From Aalborgiella sp040079635 (GTDB taxonomy: Bacteria > Pseudomonadota > Gammaproteobacteria > Burkholderiales > Burkholderiaceae_C): a stretch of DNA of 64,000 nucleotides. A model generated the notes under the pieces. It was not told where the DNA came from. It did no database searches and worked only from the letters and a program-made list of their open reading frames with translations. How positions within the stretch are numbered: the stretch's first letter is position 1; each line of letters begins with the position of its first letter. Both the position numbers and the translations under genes were made by a program. The stretch spans positions 1 to 64,000 of the forward strand of contig JBEBJY010000004.1 in NCBI GenBank assembly GCA_040079635.1. Direction: 5' to 3'. Below, piece by piece: positions 24,445 through 32,834 of the stretch.

Positions 24445-25274
24445 ACCCCACGCCCCAAAAACACTTCCAAGACAAATCGTGAGCCCACATAAGCCAGTAA
24501 TAGCAAGCCAGAACCAACGTACAACACCCGCACCGCCGTGCGCCCACGCCAGCCAAATTGCGCTCTGCCGACGATCAGCACCGCAAAAGATAGCCACGAC
24601 AGCACCGAGAAAATCGTTTTATGGTCCCACTTCCAAACTTTTCCTGCGCCATACAGCGATTCACTGAACAGCCAGCCAGCCAGCAAAGTCGCCGTTAGCA
24701 AGACAAATCCGGCAGTCACGAATCTGAAAGTCAATCGCTCCAACGTCAGCAAAGGCAAACCGCTGGATGTGGCAGACATAGTACTAGGGGACAAACGCAT
24801 TTGCGACTCTGCCCTCATCATCAACCAAGCATGTGCCACCGCTGCAGTAAACAAACCATAAGATGCCAGCCCCAAAGCCCAATGCACCGGCAGCCATTTG
24901 GAGGCCGCGCTGTGCAAAGCTTGTCCTGGGAACAACATCGCCAATAGCACCGCCGCTGCCCCAATAGCCGCAAACACCCAAACCGCCTTGAGTTTGGGGT
25001 ACATATAACTCTCAACCGCATACACCGTCAGTCCCAGCCATGCTGTCACAGACAAGGCGGGCGCAAAACCGAATCGCGGCAACTCGCCAAACAAACTCCA
25101 TAGCACCGCCAAACCGTGCAAACCCCATGCACACCAAAGCAAAAGCCGCGTTGCAGCCACGCTCAACCTGTCGCCCACAAGCGCTGGCGTCGCATAGGCC
25201 AACACCGCACCCAAGCCTAAAAACAAGCTTGTCATCGATATCCCATCAAAAAAGGTGCCAGCGGCTAAAATCAT
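24441..25274 (-). CDS. Cytochrome c assembly-type membrane protein (CcsA/YpjD)
   Basis: A 277-residue integral membrane protein with about eight helices. The C-terminal loop GAGKVWKWDHKTIFSVLSWLSFAVL is a variant of the tryptophan-rich heme-handling motif of the CcsA/CcmF/CcmC family. Conserved His residues in HWALGLASYGLF and DHK could bind heme. Such ypjD-like genes commonly lie divergent from ffh, as here. Whether it acts in cytochrome maturation is not proven. The ATG is at 25274, 49 bases from the ffh start. Confidence 0.82.
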   Translation of the reverse strand: MILAAGTFFDGISMTSLFLGLGAVLAYATPALVGDRLSVAATRLLLWCAWGLHGLAVLWSLFGELPRFGFAPALSVTAWLGLTVYAVESYMYPKLKAVWVFAAIGAAAVLLAMLFPGQALHSAASKWLPVHWALGLASYGLFTAAVAHAWLMMRAESQMRLSPSTMSATSSGLPLLTLERLTFRFVTAGFVLLTATLLAGWLFSESLYGAGKVWKWDHKTIFSVLSWLSFAVLIVGRAQFGWRGRTAVRVLYVGSGLLLLAYVGSRFVLEVFLGRGV

Positions 25275-25323
25275 CCCTACAGTTTATACGACCTGCACCA
25301 TTTCTCTAAAGTACTAAATTCCT

Positions 25324-26706
25324 ATGGCATCCGCTCTCACCGACAAACTATCCCAGCTCGTTAAACAAATGCGCGGCCAAGCCCGCATGACCGAGTCCAA
25401 CGTGCAGGACATGCTGCGCGAAGTTCGCCTGGCGCTCTTGGAGGCCGACGTCGCCCTGCCCGTCGTGCGCGACTTCATCGCCCGCGTCAAAGAAAAAGCC
25501 ATGGGTCAGGAAGTCGTAGGCTCACTCACCCCCGGTCAGGCGCTGGTGGCCGTGGTCAACCGCGAGCTAATCGCCACCATGGCGGGCAGCGACATTGGCA
25601 GCTCGACGGTGAGCGAACTGAACCTCGCCGCCCAGCCCCCCGCCGTGATTTTGATGGCCGGTTTGCAAGGTGCCGGTAAAACCACCACCACCGCCAAACT
25701 GGCCAAGCACCTGATTGAAAAGCGCAAAAAGAAGGTGCTCACCGTCTCGGGTGACGTCTACCGTCCCGCCGCCATCGAACAGCTCAAAACTGTCACCGCC
25801 CAAGCGGGTGCCGAGTGGTTCCCTAGCAGCGCCGATCAAAAACCGCGCGATATCGCCTTTGCCGCGCTGGATTATGCCAAAAAGCACCATTTCGACGTGT
25901 TATTGGTCGATACCGCCGGCCGTTTGGGTATCGACGAGGTGCTGATGAACGAGATCCGCGAACTCCACGCGGTGCTCAACCCGATTGAAACCCTGTTCGT
26001 GGTTGACGCCATGCAGGGTCAAGACGCCATCAACACGGCCAAGGCCTTCAAAGACGCCCTGCCACTGACCGGCATTATTTTGACAAAGCTAGACGGTGAC
26101 TCGCGCGGTGGCGCGGCGCTGTCGGTGCGCCACATCACCGGTGCGCCCATCAAATTTGCCGGTACGTCCGAGAAACTCGACGGATTAGAAGTGTTCGACG
26201 CCGAACGCCACGCTGGCCGCGTGCTGGGCATGGGCGATATTTTGGCGCTGGTGGAGCAGGTCACCTCGGGTGTGGACGTGGCCGCTGCGCAAAAACTGGC
26301 GGCCAAAGTCAAAAGCGGCAAAGGTTTTGACCTGAACGACTTTTTGAGCCAGCTCCAACAGATGAAGCAAATGGGCGGCCTGGCCAGCATGATGGAAAAG
26401 CTCCCAGCGCAAATGGCCGCCAAAGCCGGTCAGGTTGACATGGGCAAAGCCGAAAAAGACATGCGCCGCAAAGAAGGCATCATCCTCAGCATGACCCCGC
26501 TGGAGCGCCGCAAGCCCGATCTGATCAAAGCCACCCGCAAACGCCGCATCGCCAATGGCGCTGGCGTCCATGTGCAAGAAGTCAACCGCATGCTCAACGA
26601 GTTTGAGCAAATGCAGGGCATGATGAAAAAAATGAGCGGCGGCGGAATGATGAAGATGATGAAAAAGATGGGCGGCATGAAGGGCATGCCGAAGATGCCG
26701 TTTTGA
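25324..26706 (+). CDS. ffh: Signal recognition particle protein
   Basis: A 460-residue GTPase that binds 4.5S RNA and signal sequences of nascent inner-membrane proteins. The N domain is followed by the G domain with GLQGAGKTTTTAK, DTAGRLGIDE and TKLDGDSRGGAAL, and then a methionine-rich M domain (MKQMGGLASMM to the C-terminal MMKMMKKMGGMKGMPKMPF) that forms the hydrophobic groove. Third-position GC is visibly higher than in neighbouring genes, probably reflecting high expression. Confidence 0.98.
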   Translation: MASALTDKLSQLVKQMRGQARMTESNVQDMLREVRLALLEADVALPVVRDFIARVKEKAMGQEVVGSLTPGQALVAVVNRELIATMAGSDIGSSTVSELNLAAQPPAVILMAGLQGAGKTTTTAKLAKHLIEKRKKKVLTVSGDVYRPAAIEQLKTVTAQAGAEWFPSSADQKPRDIAFAALDYAKKHHFDVLLVDTAGRLGIDEVLMNEIRELHAVLNPIETLFVVDAMQGQDAINTAKAFKDALPLTGIILTKLDGDSRGGAALSVRHITGAPIKFAGTSEKLDGLEVFDAERHAGRVLGMGDILALVEQVTSGVDVAAAQKLAAKVKSGKGFDLNDFLSQLQQMKQMGGLASMMEKLPAQMAAKAGQVDMGKAEKDMRRKEGIILSMTPLERRKPDLIKATRKRRIANGAGVHVQEVNRMLNEFEQMQGMMKKMSGGGMMKMMKKMGGMKGMPKMPF

Positions 26707-26749
26707 GGTCTTTTGCCATCAGAATGCTTATTTTACATGCATTTTTAGG

Positions 26750-26797
26750 CTCTAGCCGGCGTATTTATTGCCCAAACAGCTATTAAATGCATAGCAA
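26750..26797 (+). repeat. 48-base dispersed repeat, copy R5
   Basis: Full-length copy between the convergent ffh and RelE/ParE-like genes. AGCTAT and ATAGCA form the hairpin half. Unlike most intergenic copies, its antisense frame has TGG in place of TAG. Confidence 0.9.
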
Positions 26798-26807
26798 ATA
26801 ATTGCTG

Positions 26808-27083
26808 CTACGGATACTGTTGCCGTGCATGCAAAACCCGAAGAACGACTAGAGCGCCATCACCAACTTGGTAAACAAGAATGTAGTTTGGGTGAACGAC
26901 GATTTCTCTTGTGCCAGCTACGCGTCCGGGTCGAAAAAGGTAAGGATGTTCGACGGCTGGAAGAATAGCTTCGTCAAGCAAGGTTTTCATACGCCGTGCT
27001 GCGATTGGGTTACGCGGGGCAATGTATTCAAGCAAATTGCGCAAGTCGCTGCGCGCTTCATCCGACCAAACGATCTGAAGCAT
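26808..27083 (-). CDS. RelE/ParE-family toxin
   Basis: A 91-residue protein with the ParE/RelE fold signature: WSDEARSDLRNLLEYI near the start, ARRMKTLLDEAI, GRVAGTREIVVHPNYILVYQV and VLRVLHARQQYP at the end. The Arg/His-rich C-terminus fits either a ribosome-dependent RNase (RelE) or a gyrase poison (ParE); ParE-like is favoured by HPNYILVYQV and HARQQYP. The ATG overlaps the antitoxin stop by ATGA, the standard layout of type II pairs. Confidence 0.88.
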   Translation of the reverse strand: MLQIVWSDEARSDLRNLLEYIAPRNPIAARRMKTLLDEAILPAVEHPYLFRPGRVAGTREIVVHPNYILVYQVGDGALVVLRVLHARQQYP

Positions 27084-27280
27084 CAGGCTTGTTTAGCTAG
27101 AAGTTGTTGTTCTACATTAACAATAATGGCTTCCATCTCCGCCATCACTTGGTCATGCGGGATGCGGGGCACTTTGCTATCGAGCGCCTGCTGCACTTGT
27201 CCACGAAACCAAAGGTCATAGCTTGCTGCTTGATTTTCTGTTTCAAACTCAGAGATGATGGGGTCTAGGACTGCATTCAT
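27083..27280 (-). CDS. Antitoxin of the RelE/ParE pair
   Basis: A 65-residue acidic protein, MNAVLDPIISEFETENQAASYDLWFRGQV..., of a type that I recall being called stability determinant next to ParE-like toxins. RIPHDQVMAEM in the C-terminal half is the recurring motif. It precedes and overlaps the toxin gene by four bases. An inverted repeat just upstream (27292-27314) is the probable autoregulatory operator. Confidence 0.82.
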   Translation of the reverse strand: MNAVLDPIISEFETENQAASYDLWFRGQVQQALDSKVPRIPHDQVMAEMEAIIVNVEQQLLAKQA

Positions 27281-27291
27281 AACGTCAGAAT

Positions 27292-27314
27292 ACCATAAAG
27301 TAGCAAATTATGGT
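27292..27314. promoter_or_regulatory. Inverted repeat, probable toxin-antitoxin operator
   Basis: ACCATAA and TTATGGT are exact arms separated by nine bases, 12 bases upstream of the antitoxin ATG and just after the miaB stop. Antitoxin-bound palindromes at this distance are usual for type II pairs. Confidence 0.6.
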
Positions 27315-27317
27315 GTT

Positions 27318-28709
27318 TCAAACCTCTGCCGTCACCACCTCACCGCGCAGCATACGCTGCGGCGCGTCGGTGACTTTGATGTCCACCAGCTGACCAATCA
27401 GGCGATCTGGCCCGGTGAAGACCACGGCGCGGTTGCATTCGGTGCGGCCGAACAGGGCGTTGGGGGTTTTGCGGGCTGGGCCTTCGACCAGGACGCGCTG
27501 CACCGTGCCCAAGCGGCTGGCGCTGATGCGAACGACATTGGCGTCTATGGTGGCTTGCAGGTGTTGCAAACGCGCTAGTTTGACGGCGTGCGGCGTGTCG
27601 TCGTGCAGCGCGGCGGCTGGCGTGCCGGGGCGTGGGCTGTAGATGAAGCTGAAGGAGGTGTCGAAACCGACGTCGTTGATCAGCTTCATCATTTTCTGGA
27701 AATCGTCGTCCGTTTCCCCGGGGAAGCCGACAATAAAGTCGCTGGACAGCACCATGTCAGGGCGAATCGCCCGCAGTTTGCGGATGGTGCTTTTGTATTC
27801 CAGCGCGGTGTAGCCGCGTTTCATGGCGCTCAAAATGCGGTCGGAGCCGTGCTGCACCGGCAAATGCAGGTGGTTGACCAGCTTCGGCAAGCGTGCATAA
27901 GCGTCAATAAGGCTTTGTGAAAACTCGTTCGGGTGGCTGGTGGTGTAGCGGATGCGCTCAATACCGGGAATCTCGGAGACGTAATCCAGTAACGTCGCAA
28001 AGTCGGCAATCTCGCCCGACTCCCCCATCTTGCCACGGTAGGCGTTGACGTTTTGACCGAGCAGATTGACCTCTTTGACGCCCTGGTCTGCCAAACCGGC
28101 GACTTCAACCAGCACGTCTTCAAACGGGCGCGACACTTCTTCGCCACGGGTGTAAGGCACGACGCAATAGCTGCAGTACTTGGAACAACCTTCCATGATG
28201 CTCACGAACGCGCTCGCGCCGTTGTTTTTGGCGGGTGGCAAGTGGTCGAATTTTTCGATTTCGGGGAAGCTGATATCCACTTGCGGACGCGCCAGTGATT
28301 CCCTTTTTGCCAGCAGCTCAGGCAAACGATGTAAGGTCTGCGGGCCAAATACCACATCAACAAACGGGGCGCGAGAAATAATCGCTGCGCCTTCTTGGCT
28401 GGCAACGCAGCCGCCCACGCCGATTTTCACGCCTTTAGCCTTCAGGTGTTTGATGCGGCCCAAGTCGCTGAACACTTTTTCCTGCGCTTTTTCGCGCACG
28501 GAGCAGGTGTTGAACAAGATCAAATCTGCCTCGTCCATGTTTTGCGTGGCGACGTAGCCTTCGGCAGCGTGCAAAACGTCGACCATTTTGTCGGAGTCAT
28601 ACTCGTTCATTTGACAGCCGAAGGTCTTGATGAAGACTTTTTTGGAAGTCACTAAGTCATTGATTGGATTCACAATTTCGCTCATATCCATACTCATTTC
28701 CGCACTCAT
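27318..28709 (-). CDS. miaB: tRNA-2-methylthio-N6-dimethylallyladenosine synthase
   Basis: A radical-SAM methylthiotransferase of 463 residues that adds a methylthio group to i6A37 of tRNAs reading UNN codons. Three N-terminal cysteines (FGCQMNEYDSD, NTCSVREKA, GGCVASQEG) bind the auxiliary cluster and CSKYCSYCVVPYTRG binds the radical-SAM cluster. A C-terminal TRAM domain holds RTECNRAVVF. I start at the ATG at 28709 because GGAG lies seven bases upstream and it overlaps the previous stop by ATGA. Three further in-frame ATGs follow within 24 bases. Confidence 0.96.
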   Translation of the reverse strand: MSAEMSMDMSEIVNPINDLVTSKKVFIKTFGCQMNEYDSDKMVDVLHAAEGYVATQNMDEADLILFNTCSVREKAQEKVFSDLGRIKHLKAKGVKIGVGGCVASQEGAAIISRAPFVDVVFGPQTLHRLPELLAKRESLARPQVDISFPEIEKFDHLPPAKNNGASAFVSIMEGCSKYCSYCVVPYTRGEEVSRPFEDVLVEVAGLADQGVKEVNLLGQNVNAYRGKMGESGEIADFATLLDYVSEIPGIERIRYTTSHPNEFSQSLIDAYARLPKLVNHLHLPVQHGSDRILSAMKRGYTALEYKSTIRKLRAIRPDMVLSSDFIVGFPGETDDDFQKMMKLINDVGFDTSFSFIYSPRPGTPAAALHDDTPHAVKLARLQHLQATIDANVVRISASRLGTVQRVLVEGPARKTPNALFGRTECNRAVVFTGPDRLIGQLVDIKVTDAPQRMLRGEVVTAEV

Positions 28710-29056
28710 TTCTTTTCTCCAGCCAGCTTCACTTTTGCTTCTTCTGCGGAGAGAATCCACACCTCATGCACCAAGCCCGTGCTGGCTTCACGCCTAAAAT
28801 TCACCGTAAACGACTTGCCTTCCAAAGCACCTGTCATTGCCAGCACGCCCTGCTCGTCACGAATTCGCGCCCCGGCTGACAATCGCTCAGCTTTGCCGTC
28901 CAGCTCGATTTGCGGCGGTGATTTGAAGGTAATCGCACCGCGCACGGCAGAATCCGGAAAATGACGTGCTATTTGGGCACTAGCCGGCGTATTTATTGCC
29001 TGAATAGCTATAAATAATATAGCAAAAATCGAACTTTTAAGAATGGAATGTGTCAT
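28706..29056 (-). CDS. Exported hypothetical protein with a repeat-encoded signal peptide
   Basis: A 116-residue protein with a signal peptide cleaved after about residue 27 (TPASA, then QIARHF). The mature part, about 89 residues, contains ITFKSPPQIELDGKAERLSAGARIRDEQ and looks like a small periplasmic beta-rich domain. I know genes of this kind upstream of miaB in Comamonadaceae but no function. Codons 10-27, the hydrophobic core and cleavage site, coincide with the full-length dispersed repeat R6. The stop overlaps the miaB start, so the two are translationally coupled. Confidence 0.75.
   Translation of the reverse strand: MTHSILKSSIFAILFIAIQAINTPASAQIARHFPDSAVRGAITFKSPPQIELDGKAERLSAGARIRDEQGVLAMTGALEGKSFTVNFRREASTGLVHEVWILSAEEAKVKLAGEKK
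28978..29025 (+). repeat. 48-base dispersed repeat, copy R6, inside a signal peptide
   Basis: Full 48-base copy, antisense to the gene that contains it. Read in the gene it encodes FAILFIAIQAINTPASA. The position that is TAG or TAA in most intergenic copies is CAG. Confidence 0.92.
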
Positions 29057-29146
29057 AAGTGCAGCAATGACTGGTTTATATCCAGCGGCTGATATTTGAT
29101 AGTAAGGCTGCGATTTTACCGCAGCACTGACTGAAACGCCTAAAAG

Positions 29147-29629
29147 CTATTGCATCGCGCGGATGGCGGCAAAGCGTGTTTCCAGCTCGCGGCGCATGTC
29201 TTTGCGCACTTCGGCAGCGGCAAAACGACGACGGTCTTCGACGGATGCGGGTTTCAACGGCGTCACCGGCACGGGTCTGCGCGCTTCGTCCACCGCCACC
29301 ATGGTAAAAAAGCAGCTGTTGACGTGGCGCACTTCGCGGGTGCGGATTTCTTCAGCAATCACCTTGATGCCGATCTCCATGGACGATGTGCCCGTGTGGT
29401 TCACCGAGGCCAAAAACGTCACCAGCTCGCCCACGTGGATGGGTTGGCGGAACATCACTTGGTCAACATTCAACGTCACCACATAGCGCCCCGCATACCG
29501 GCTGGCGCATGCGTAGGCGACTTGATCGAGCAGCTTCAAAATCGTTCCGCCGTGGACGTTACCCGAAAAATTGGCGGTGTCGGGCGTCATCAGCACCGTC
29601 ATGGATAACTGGTGTGCGGGTAAATCCAT
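29147..29629 (-). CDS. Acyl-CoA thioesterase (hotdog fold, YciA/BACH type)
   Basis: A 160-residue hotdog-fold thioesterase. LMTPDTANFSGNVHGGTILKLLDQVAY carries the catalytic Asn/Asp pattern of the family, and TLNVDQVMFRQPIHVGELVTF and VNSCFFTMVAVD continue the fold. It would hydrolyse acyl-CoA of undetermined chain length in the cytoplasm. It lies between two minus-strand genes without obvious pathway link. Confidence 0.88.
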   Translation of the reverse strand: MDLPAHQLSMTVLMTPDTANFSGNVHGGTILKLLDQVAYACASRYAGRYVVTLNVDQVMFRQPIHVGELVTFLASVNHTGTSSMEIGIKVIAEEIRTREVRHVNSCFFTMVAVDEARRPVPVTPLKPASVEDRRRFAAAEVRKDMRRELETRFAAIRAMQ

Positions 29630-29665
29630 GGTCAGTACTTTTGCGAATGTTAAACAGGGCTTGTA

Positions 29666-30544
29666 TTATGCCTTTGCTACTTCGTGTGCCGCCATGTGTT
29701 CCAACGACTTGACCAATGCCGAGTGGTCCAGCTGATCCCAGCCATTTGCTGCACACACTTGCATCAGCTGCGCGGCAGAAGCTGTTTGCGGCAGCGCCAC
29801 GCCCATGCTTTTGGCACCAGCCAAGGCCAGACTCAGGTCTTTTTGATGCAGCGCGATGCGGAAACCAGGGTTGAAGGTGCGTTTGATCATGCGCTCGCCG
29901 TGCACTTCCAAAATACGGCTGGCGGCAAAGCCACCCATCAAGGCTTGGTGCACACGCGCAGGGTCGGCACCGGCTTTGCTGGCGAACAGCAAGGCTTCGC
30001 CCACCGCAGCGATGTTGAGCGCAACGATGATCTGGTTTGCGACTTTGGTGGTTTGGCCGTCGCCATTGCCACCGACCAGGGTAATGTTTTTACCCATCAG
30101 CTCAAACAGCGGCTTGATGCGTTCAAACACGGCCTCATCGCCGCCTATCATGATCGTCAAGCTGGCGGCTTTGGCGCCGACTTCACCGCCGGAGACGGGT
30201 GCGTCCAAGTAATCACAGCCTAACTCATTGATGGCGAGTGCGAAGCGCTTGGTTTCCATGGGGGAAATTGAACTCATGTCGACGACGGTTTTGCCTTTCG
30301 ACAAGCCTTCCGCCACACCTTCTTTGCCGAACAGCACTTTGTCTACGTCGGGCGTGTCTGGCAGCATCAAAATAATCACTTCAGCAGCGCGGGCCACATC
30401 GGCATTGGTGGCGCAGACGGTCACCGCGCTCAACGCTTCTGGTAGCTTGCTTCGTTTGGGTACAAACAACTCATGGCCTGCGGCCAACAAATGCTGCGCC
30501 ATGGGTGCGCCCATGATGCCGAGTCCGATAAATCCGATTTTCAT
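29666..30544 (-). CDS. glxR: 2-hydroxy-3-oxopropionate (tartronate semialdehyde) reductase
   Basis: A 292-residue beta-hydroxyacid dehydrogenase. MKIGFIGLGIMGAPMAQHL is the NAD(P)H-binding and signature start, DAPVSGGEVGAKAASL the substrate loop, and GGNGDGQTTKVANQI holds the catalytic Lys. It reduces tartronate semialdehyde to D-glycerate. Here it follows an aldolase and glucarate dehydratase on the same strand, so it takes the aldolase product. The garR name is equally possible. Confidence 0.92.
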   Translation of the reverse strand: MKIGFIGLGIMGAPMAQHLLAAGHELFVPKRSKLPEALSAVTVCATNADVARAAEVIILMLPDTPDVDKVLFGKEGVAEGLSKGKTVVDMSSISPMETKRFALAINELGCDYLDAPVSGGEVGAKAASLTIMIGGDEAVFERIKPLFELMGKNITLVGGNGDGQTTKVANQIIVALNIAAVGEALLFASKAGADPARVHQALMGGFAASRILEVHGERMIKRTFNPGFRIALHQKDLSLALAGAKSMGVALPQTASAAQLMQVCAANGWDQLDHSALVKSLEHMAAHEVAKA

Positions 30545-30589
30545 TGTCGCTCTCTCTTTTCTTAATTGCTATGTAAGTAATTGGATAAA

Positions 30590-31378
30590 TTAATAAGTGC
30601 CTGAGGCCTTGGGTGCGGACACATCGCGCATCTTCGCCATGACTTGCTGTGCCCCCGCTGCCATCAGGCGCGCGTCTGAGCTGATGGTGACAAACTGGAA
30701 GCCTTTGGCGATGCGCTTCAAGGCCGCTTCAGGTGTGCCGTTGTGGATGCCCGCCACCACACCGTGCGCTTTGGCACGCGCCAGAATGTGGTCAATCGCC
30801 TCGGCGGCTTTCGGGTCCACATCGTCAAACGTGGGGGTGCAGCCCAGCGCCAATGACAGGTCGGACGGGCCGATGTAGATTGCGTCCAGCCCCTCGACGG
30901 ACAAAATGTCGTCCAGGTTGTCCAGCGCTTTGGCGGTTTCTATCATCGCGAAGGTGACGATCGTGTCATTGGCTTTTTGTGGGTAGTCCGCACCGCCGTA
31001 GAGCAACGCCCGTGTCGGGCCGAAGCTGCGGGTGCCGCGTGGCGCGTAGTGGGTGTAGGCGACGAGCTTTTCCGCGTCTTCGCGGGTATTGACCATCGGG
31101 CAGATGACACCGTAAGCACCGGCGTCCAGTGTTTTCATCAAAATACCAGGTTCCAGCCATGGCACGCGCACCACAGGCACGGTGCTGGTGGTTGAAATGG
31201 CCTGCAACATCGTCACCATGGCCTGGTAGTCGACGATGCCGTGCTGCAGGTCGATGGTGAGTGAGTCCCAGCCCTGATGCGCCATGGTTTCAGCAGAAAA
31301 GCTGTTAGGAATGGCCAGCCAACCATTGGCGACAGCGCCACCTGATTGCCAGATGGTGCGTAGGCGGTTTTCTCTCAT
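30590..31378 (-). CDS. HpcH/HpaI-family aldolase, probably 2-dehydro-3-deoxyglucarate aldolase
   Basis: A 262-residue class II aldolase. WQSGGAVANGWLAIPNSFSAE, DLQHGIVDY, PGILMKTLDAGAYGVICPMVNT and RSFGPTRALLYGG are the family landmarks, with metal-binding Glu/Asp in AMIETAKAL and YIGPSDLSLALG. The ATG at 31378 has AGGAG nine bases upstream; a longer reading adds 12 residues without a site. Given the glucarate and galactarate dehydratases beside it, the likely reaction splits 5-keto-4-deoxyglucarate to pyruvate and tartronate semialdehyde. Confidence 0.88.
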   Translation of the reverse strand: MRENRLRTIWQSGGAVANGWLAIPNSFSAETMAHQGWDSLTIDLQHGIVDYQAMVTMLQAISTTSTVPVVRVPWLEPGILMKTLDAGAYGVICPMVNTREDAEKLVAYTHYAPRGTRSFGPTRALLYGGADYPQKANDTIVTFAMIETAKALDNLDDILSVEGLDAIYIGPSDLSLALGCTPTFDDVDPKAAEAIDHILARAKAHGVVAGIHNGTPEAALKRIAKGFQFVTISSDARLMAAGAQQVMAKMRDVSAPKASGTY

Positions 31379-31425
31379 GGTGTTGCTCCTAAAAATTTTG
31401 TTGTTATCTATCAAATGCAGGGCTG

Positions 31426-32772
31426 TTATCGATCAAACGCTGCACGTTTGGGGTCGAATTTCCAATTAGGAATCAAATACTGCATGGCCATGGCGTCGTC
31501 GCGCGAACCCAGGCCGTGCTGCTTGTAGAGCTGGTGGGCTTTTTCAACTTCCACCATGTCCAGCTCCACACCCAAGCCGGGCTTTTTCGGCACTTGCACA
31601 AGGCCGCCTTTGATTTGCAGCGGTTCTTTGGTCAAACGCTGGCCGTCCTGCCAGATCCAGTGGGTGTCAATCGCCGTCACCTTGCCAGGCGCGGCGGCAC
31701 CCACGTGGGTGAACATCGCCAGCGACACATCGAAATGGTTGTTGGAATGGCTCCCCCATGTCAGCCCCCAGTCACGGCAGGTTTGCGCCACCCGCACCGA
31801 GCCGGCCATGGTCCAAAAATGCGGATCGGCCAGCGGAATATCGACCGATTGCAGCGACAGCGCGTGGCTGAGTTGACGCCAGTCGGTCGCGATCATGTTG
31901 GTTGCGGTTGGCAAACCAGTGGCGCGGCGGAACTCGGCCATGACCTCGCGGCCTGAGAAGCCGTCTTCAGCGCCGCACGGGTCTTCGGCGTAAGCAACAA
32001 TGTTTTTGGTGTCGCGCATCAAGCGAATCGCATCTTTCAGCAGCCAGCCCCCGTTTGGGTCTAAGGTGACGCGGGCTTTGGGGAAGCGCTCGTGCAAAGC
32101 TGTCACAGCAGCAATTTCTTCCTCACCACGCAGCACACCACCCTTGAGTTTGAAATCATTAAAACCATAACGCTCATGCGCAGCTTCGGCTTGGCGGACA
32201 ATGGTTTCGGGCGTCAAAGCGACTTCATGCCGCACGCGCGACCAGTTGTTGTCGGCATCGGGCTCGCTGTTGTAAGGCAAATCGGTTTTTGTGCGATCGC
32301 CCACGTAAAACAAATACCCCAGCATCTCCACCGCGTCGCGCTGCTGACCTTCGCCCAGCAAGGCAGCCACGGGCACGCCCAAGTGTTGACCTAGCAAATC
32401 TAGCAAAGCAGACTCAATGGCTGTCACCGCATGAATAGTTGTGCGCAGGTCAAACGTTTGCTGGCCACGGCCACCGCTGTCGCGGTCAGCAAATTGGTTT
32501 TGTACCTTACGCAGCATTTCTTGCACGTTGCCCAACGATTGCCCGACAACCAAAGCCGCCGCATCTTCCAAGGTCTGGCGAATCTTCTCGCCACCTGGCA
32601 CCTCGCCCACGCCGGTATTGCCAGCGCTGTCGGTCAAGATCAAAATATTGCGAGTGAAATATGGGCCGTGTGCGCCGCTCAGGTTGAGCAGCATGCTGTC
32701 GCGACCGGCGACAGGAATGGCGCGCAAGCTGGTGATTTTTGGGGTATTTTTAACGGTATCTTTGATGCTCAT
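31426..32772 (-). CDS. gudD: Glucarate dehydratase
   Basis: A 448-residue enolase-superfamily enzyme forming 5-keto-4-deoxyglucarate from D-glucarate. GAHGPYFTRNILILTDSAGNTGVGEVPGG at the start and ATNMIATDWRQL, ADPHFWTMAGS, WGSHSNNHFDVSLAMFTH near the end are typical of GudD. The catalytic Lys is in NDFKLKGGV, and metal ligands lie in TLDPNGGW and AEDPCG. It is transcribed away from garD across a 62-base gap. Confidence 0.95.
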   Translation of the reverse strand: MSIKDTVKNTPKITSLRAIPVAGRDSMLLNLSGAHGPYFTRNILILTDSAGNTGVGEVPGGEKIRQTLEDAAALVVGQSLGNVQEMLRKVQNQFADRDSGGRGQQTFDLRTTIHAVTAIESALLDLLGQHLGVPVAALLGEGQQRDAVEMLGYLFYVGDRTKTDLPYNSEPDADNNWSRVRHEVALTPETIVRQAEAAHERYGFNDFKLKGGVLRGEEEIAAVTALHERFPKARVTLDPNGGWLLKDAIRLMRDTKNIVAYAEDPCGAEDGFSGREVMAEFRRATGLPTATNMIATDWRQLSHALSLQSVDIPLADPHFWTMAGSVRVAQTCRDWGLTWGSHSNNHFDVSLAMFTHVGAAAPGKVTAIDTHWIWQDGQRLTKEPLQIKGGLVQVPKKPGLGVELDMVEVEKAHQLYKQHGLGSRDDAMAMQYLIPNWKFDPKRAAFDR

Positions 32773-32834
32773 AATTGTCTATAATTCTAAGTTATCAGTT
32801 GTCTGATGTCTATCATACCAGTAGGAGCTAACCC
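32773..32834. promoter_or_regulatory. Divergent promoter/operator between gudD and garD
   Basis: The 62-base gap holds TATAAT at 32780-32785 as a possible plus-strand -10 box and the inverted repeat ATCAG-TTGT-CTGAT at 32794-32807. The repeat sits centrally and could let one regulator control both arms in response to hexarates. The regulator is not next to it. Confidence 0.4.
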
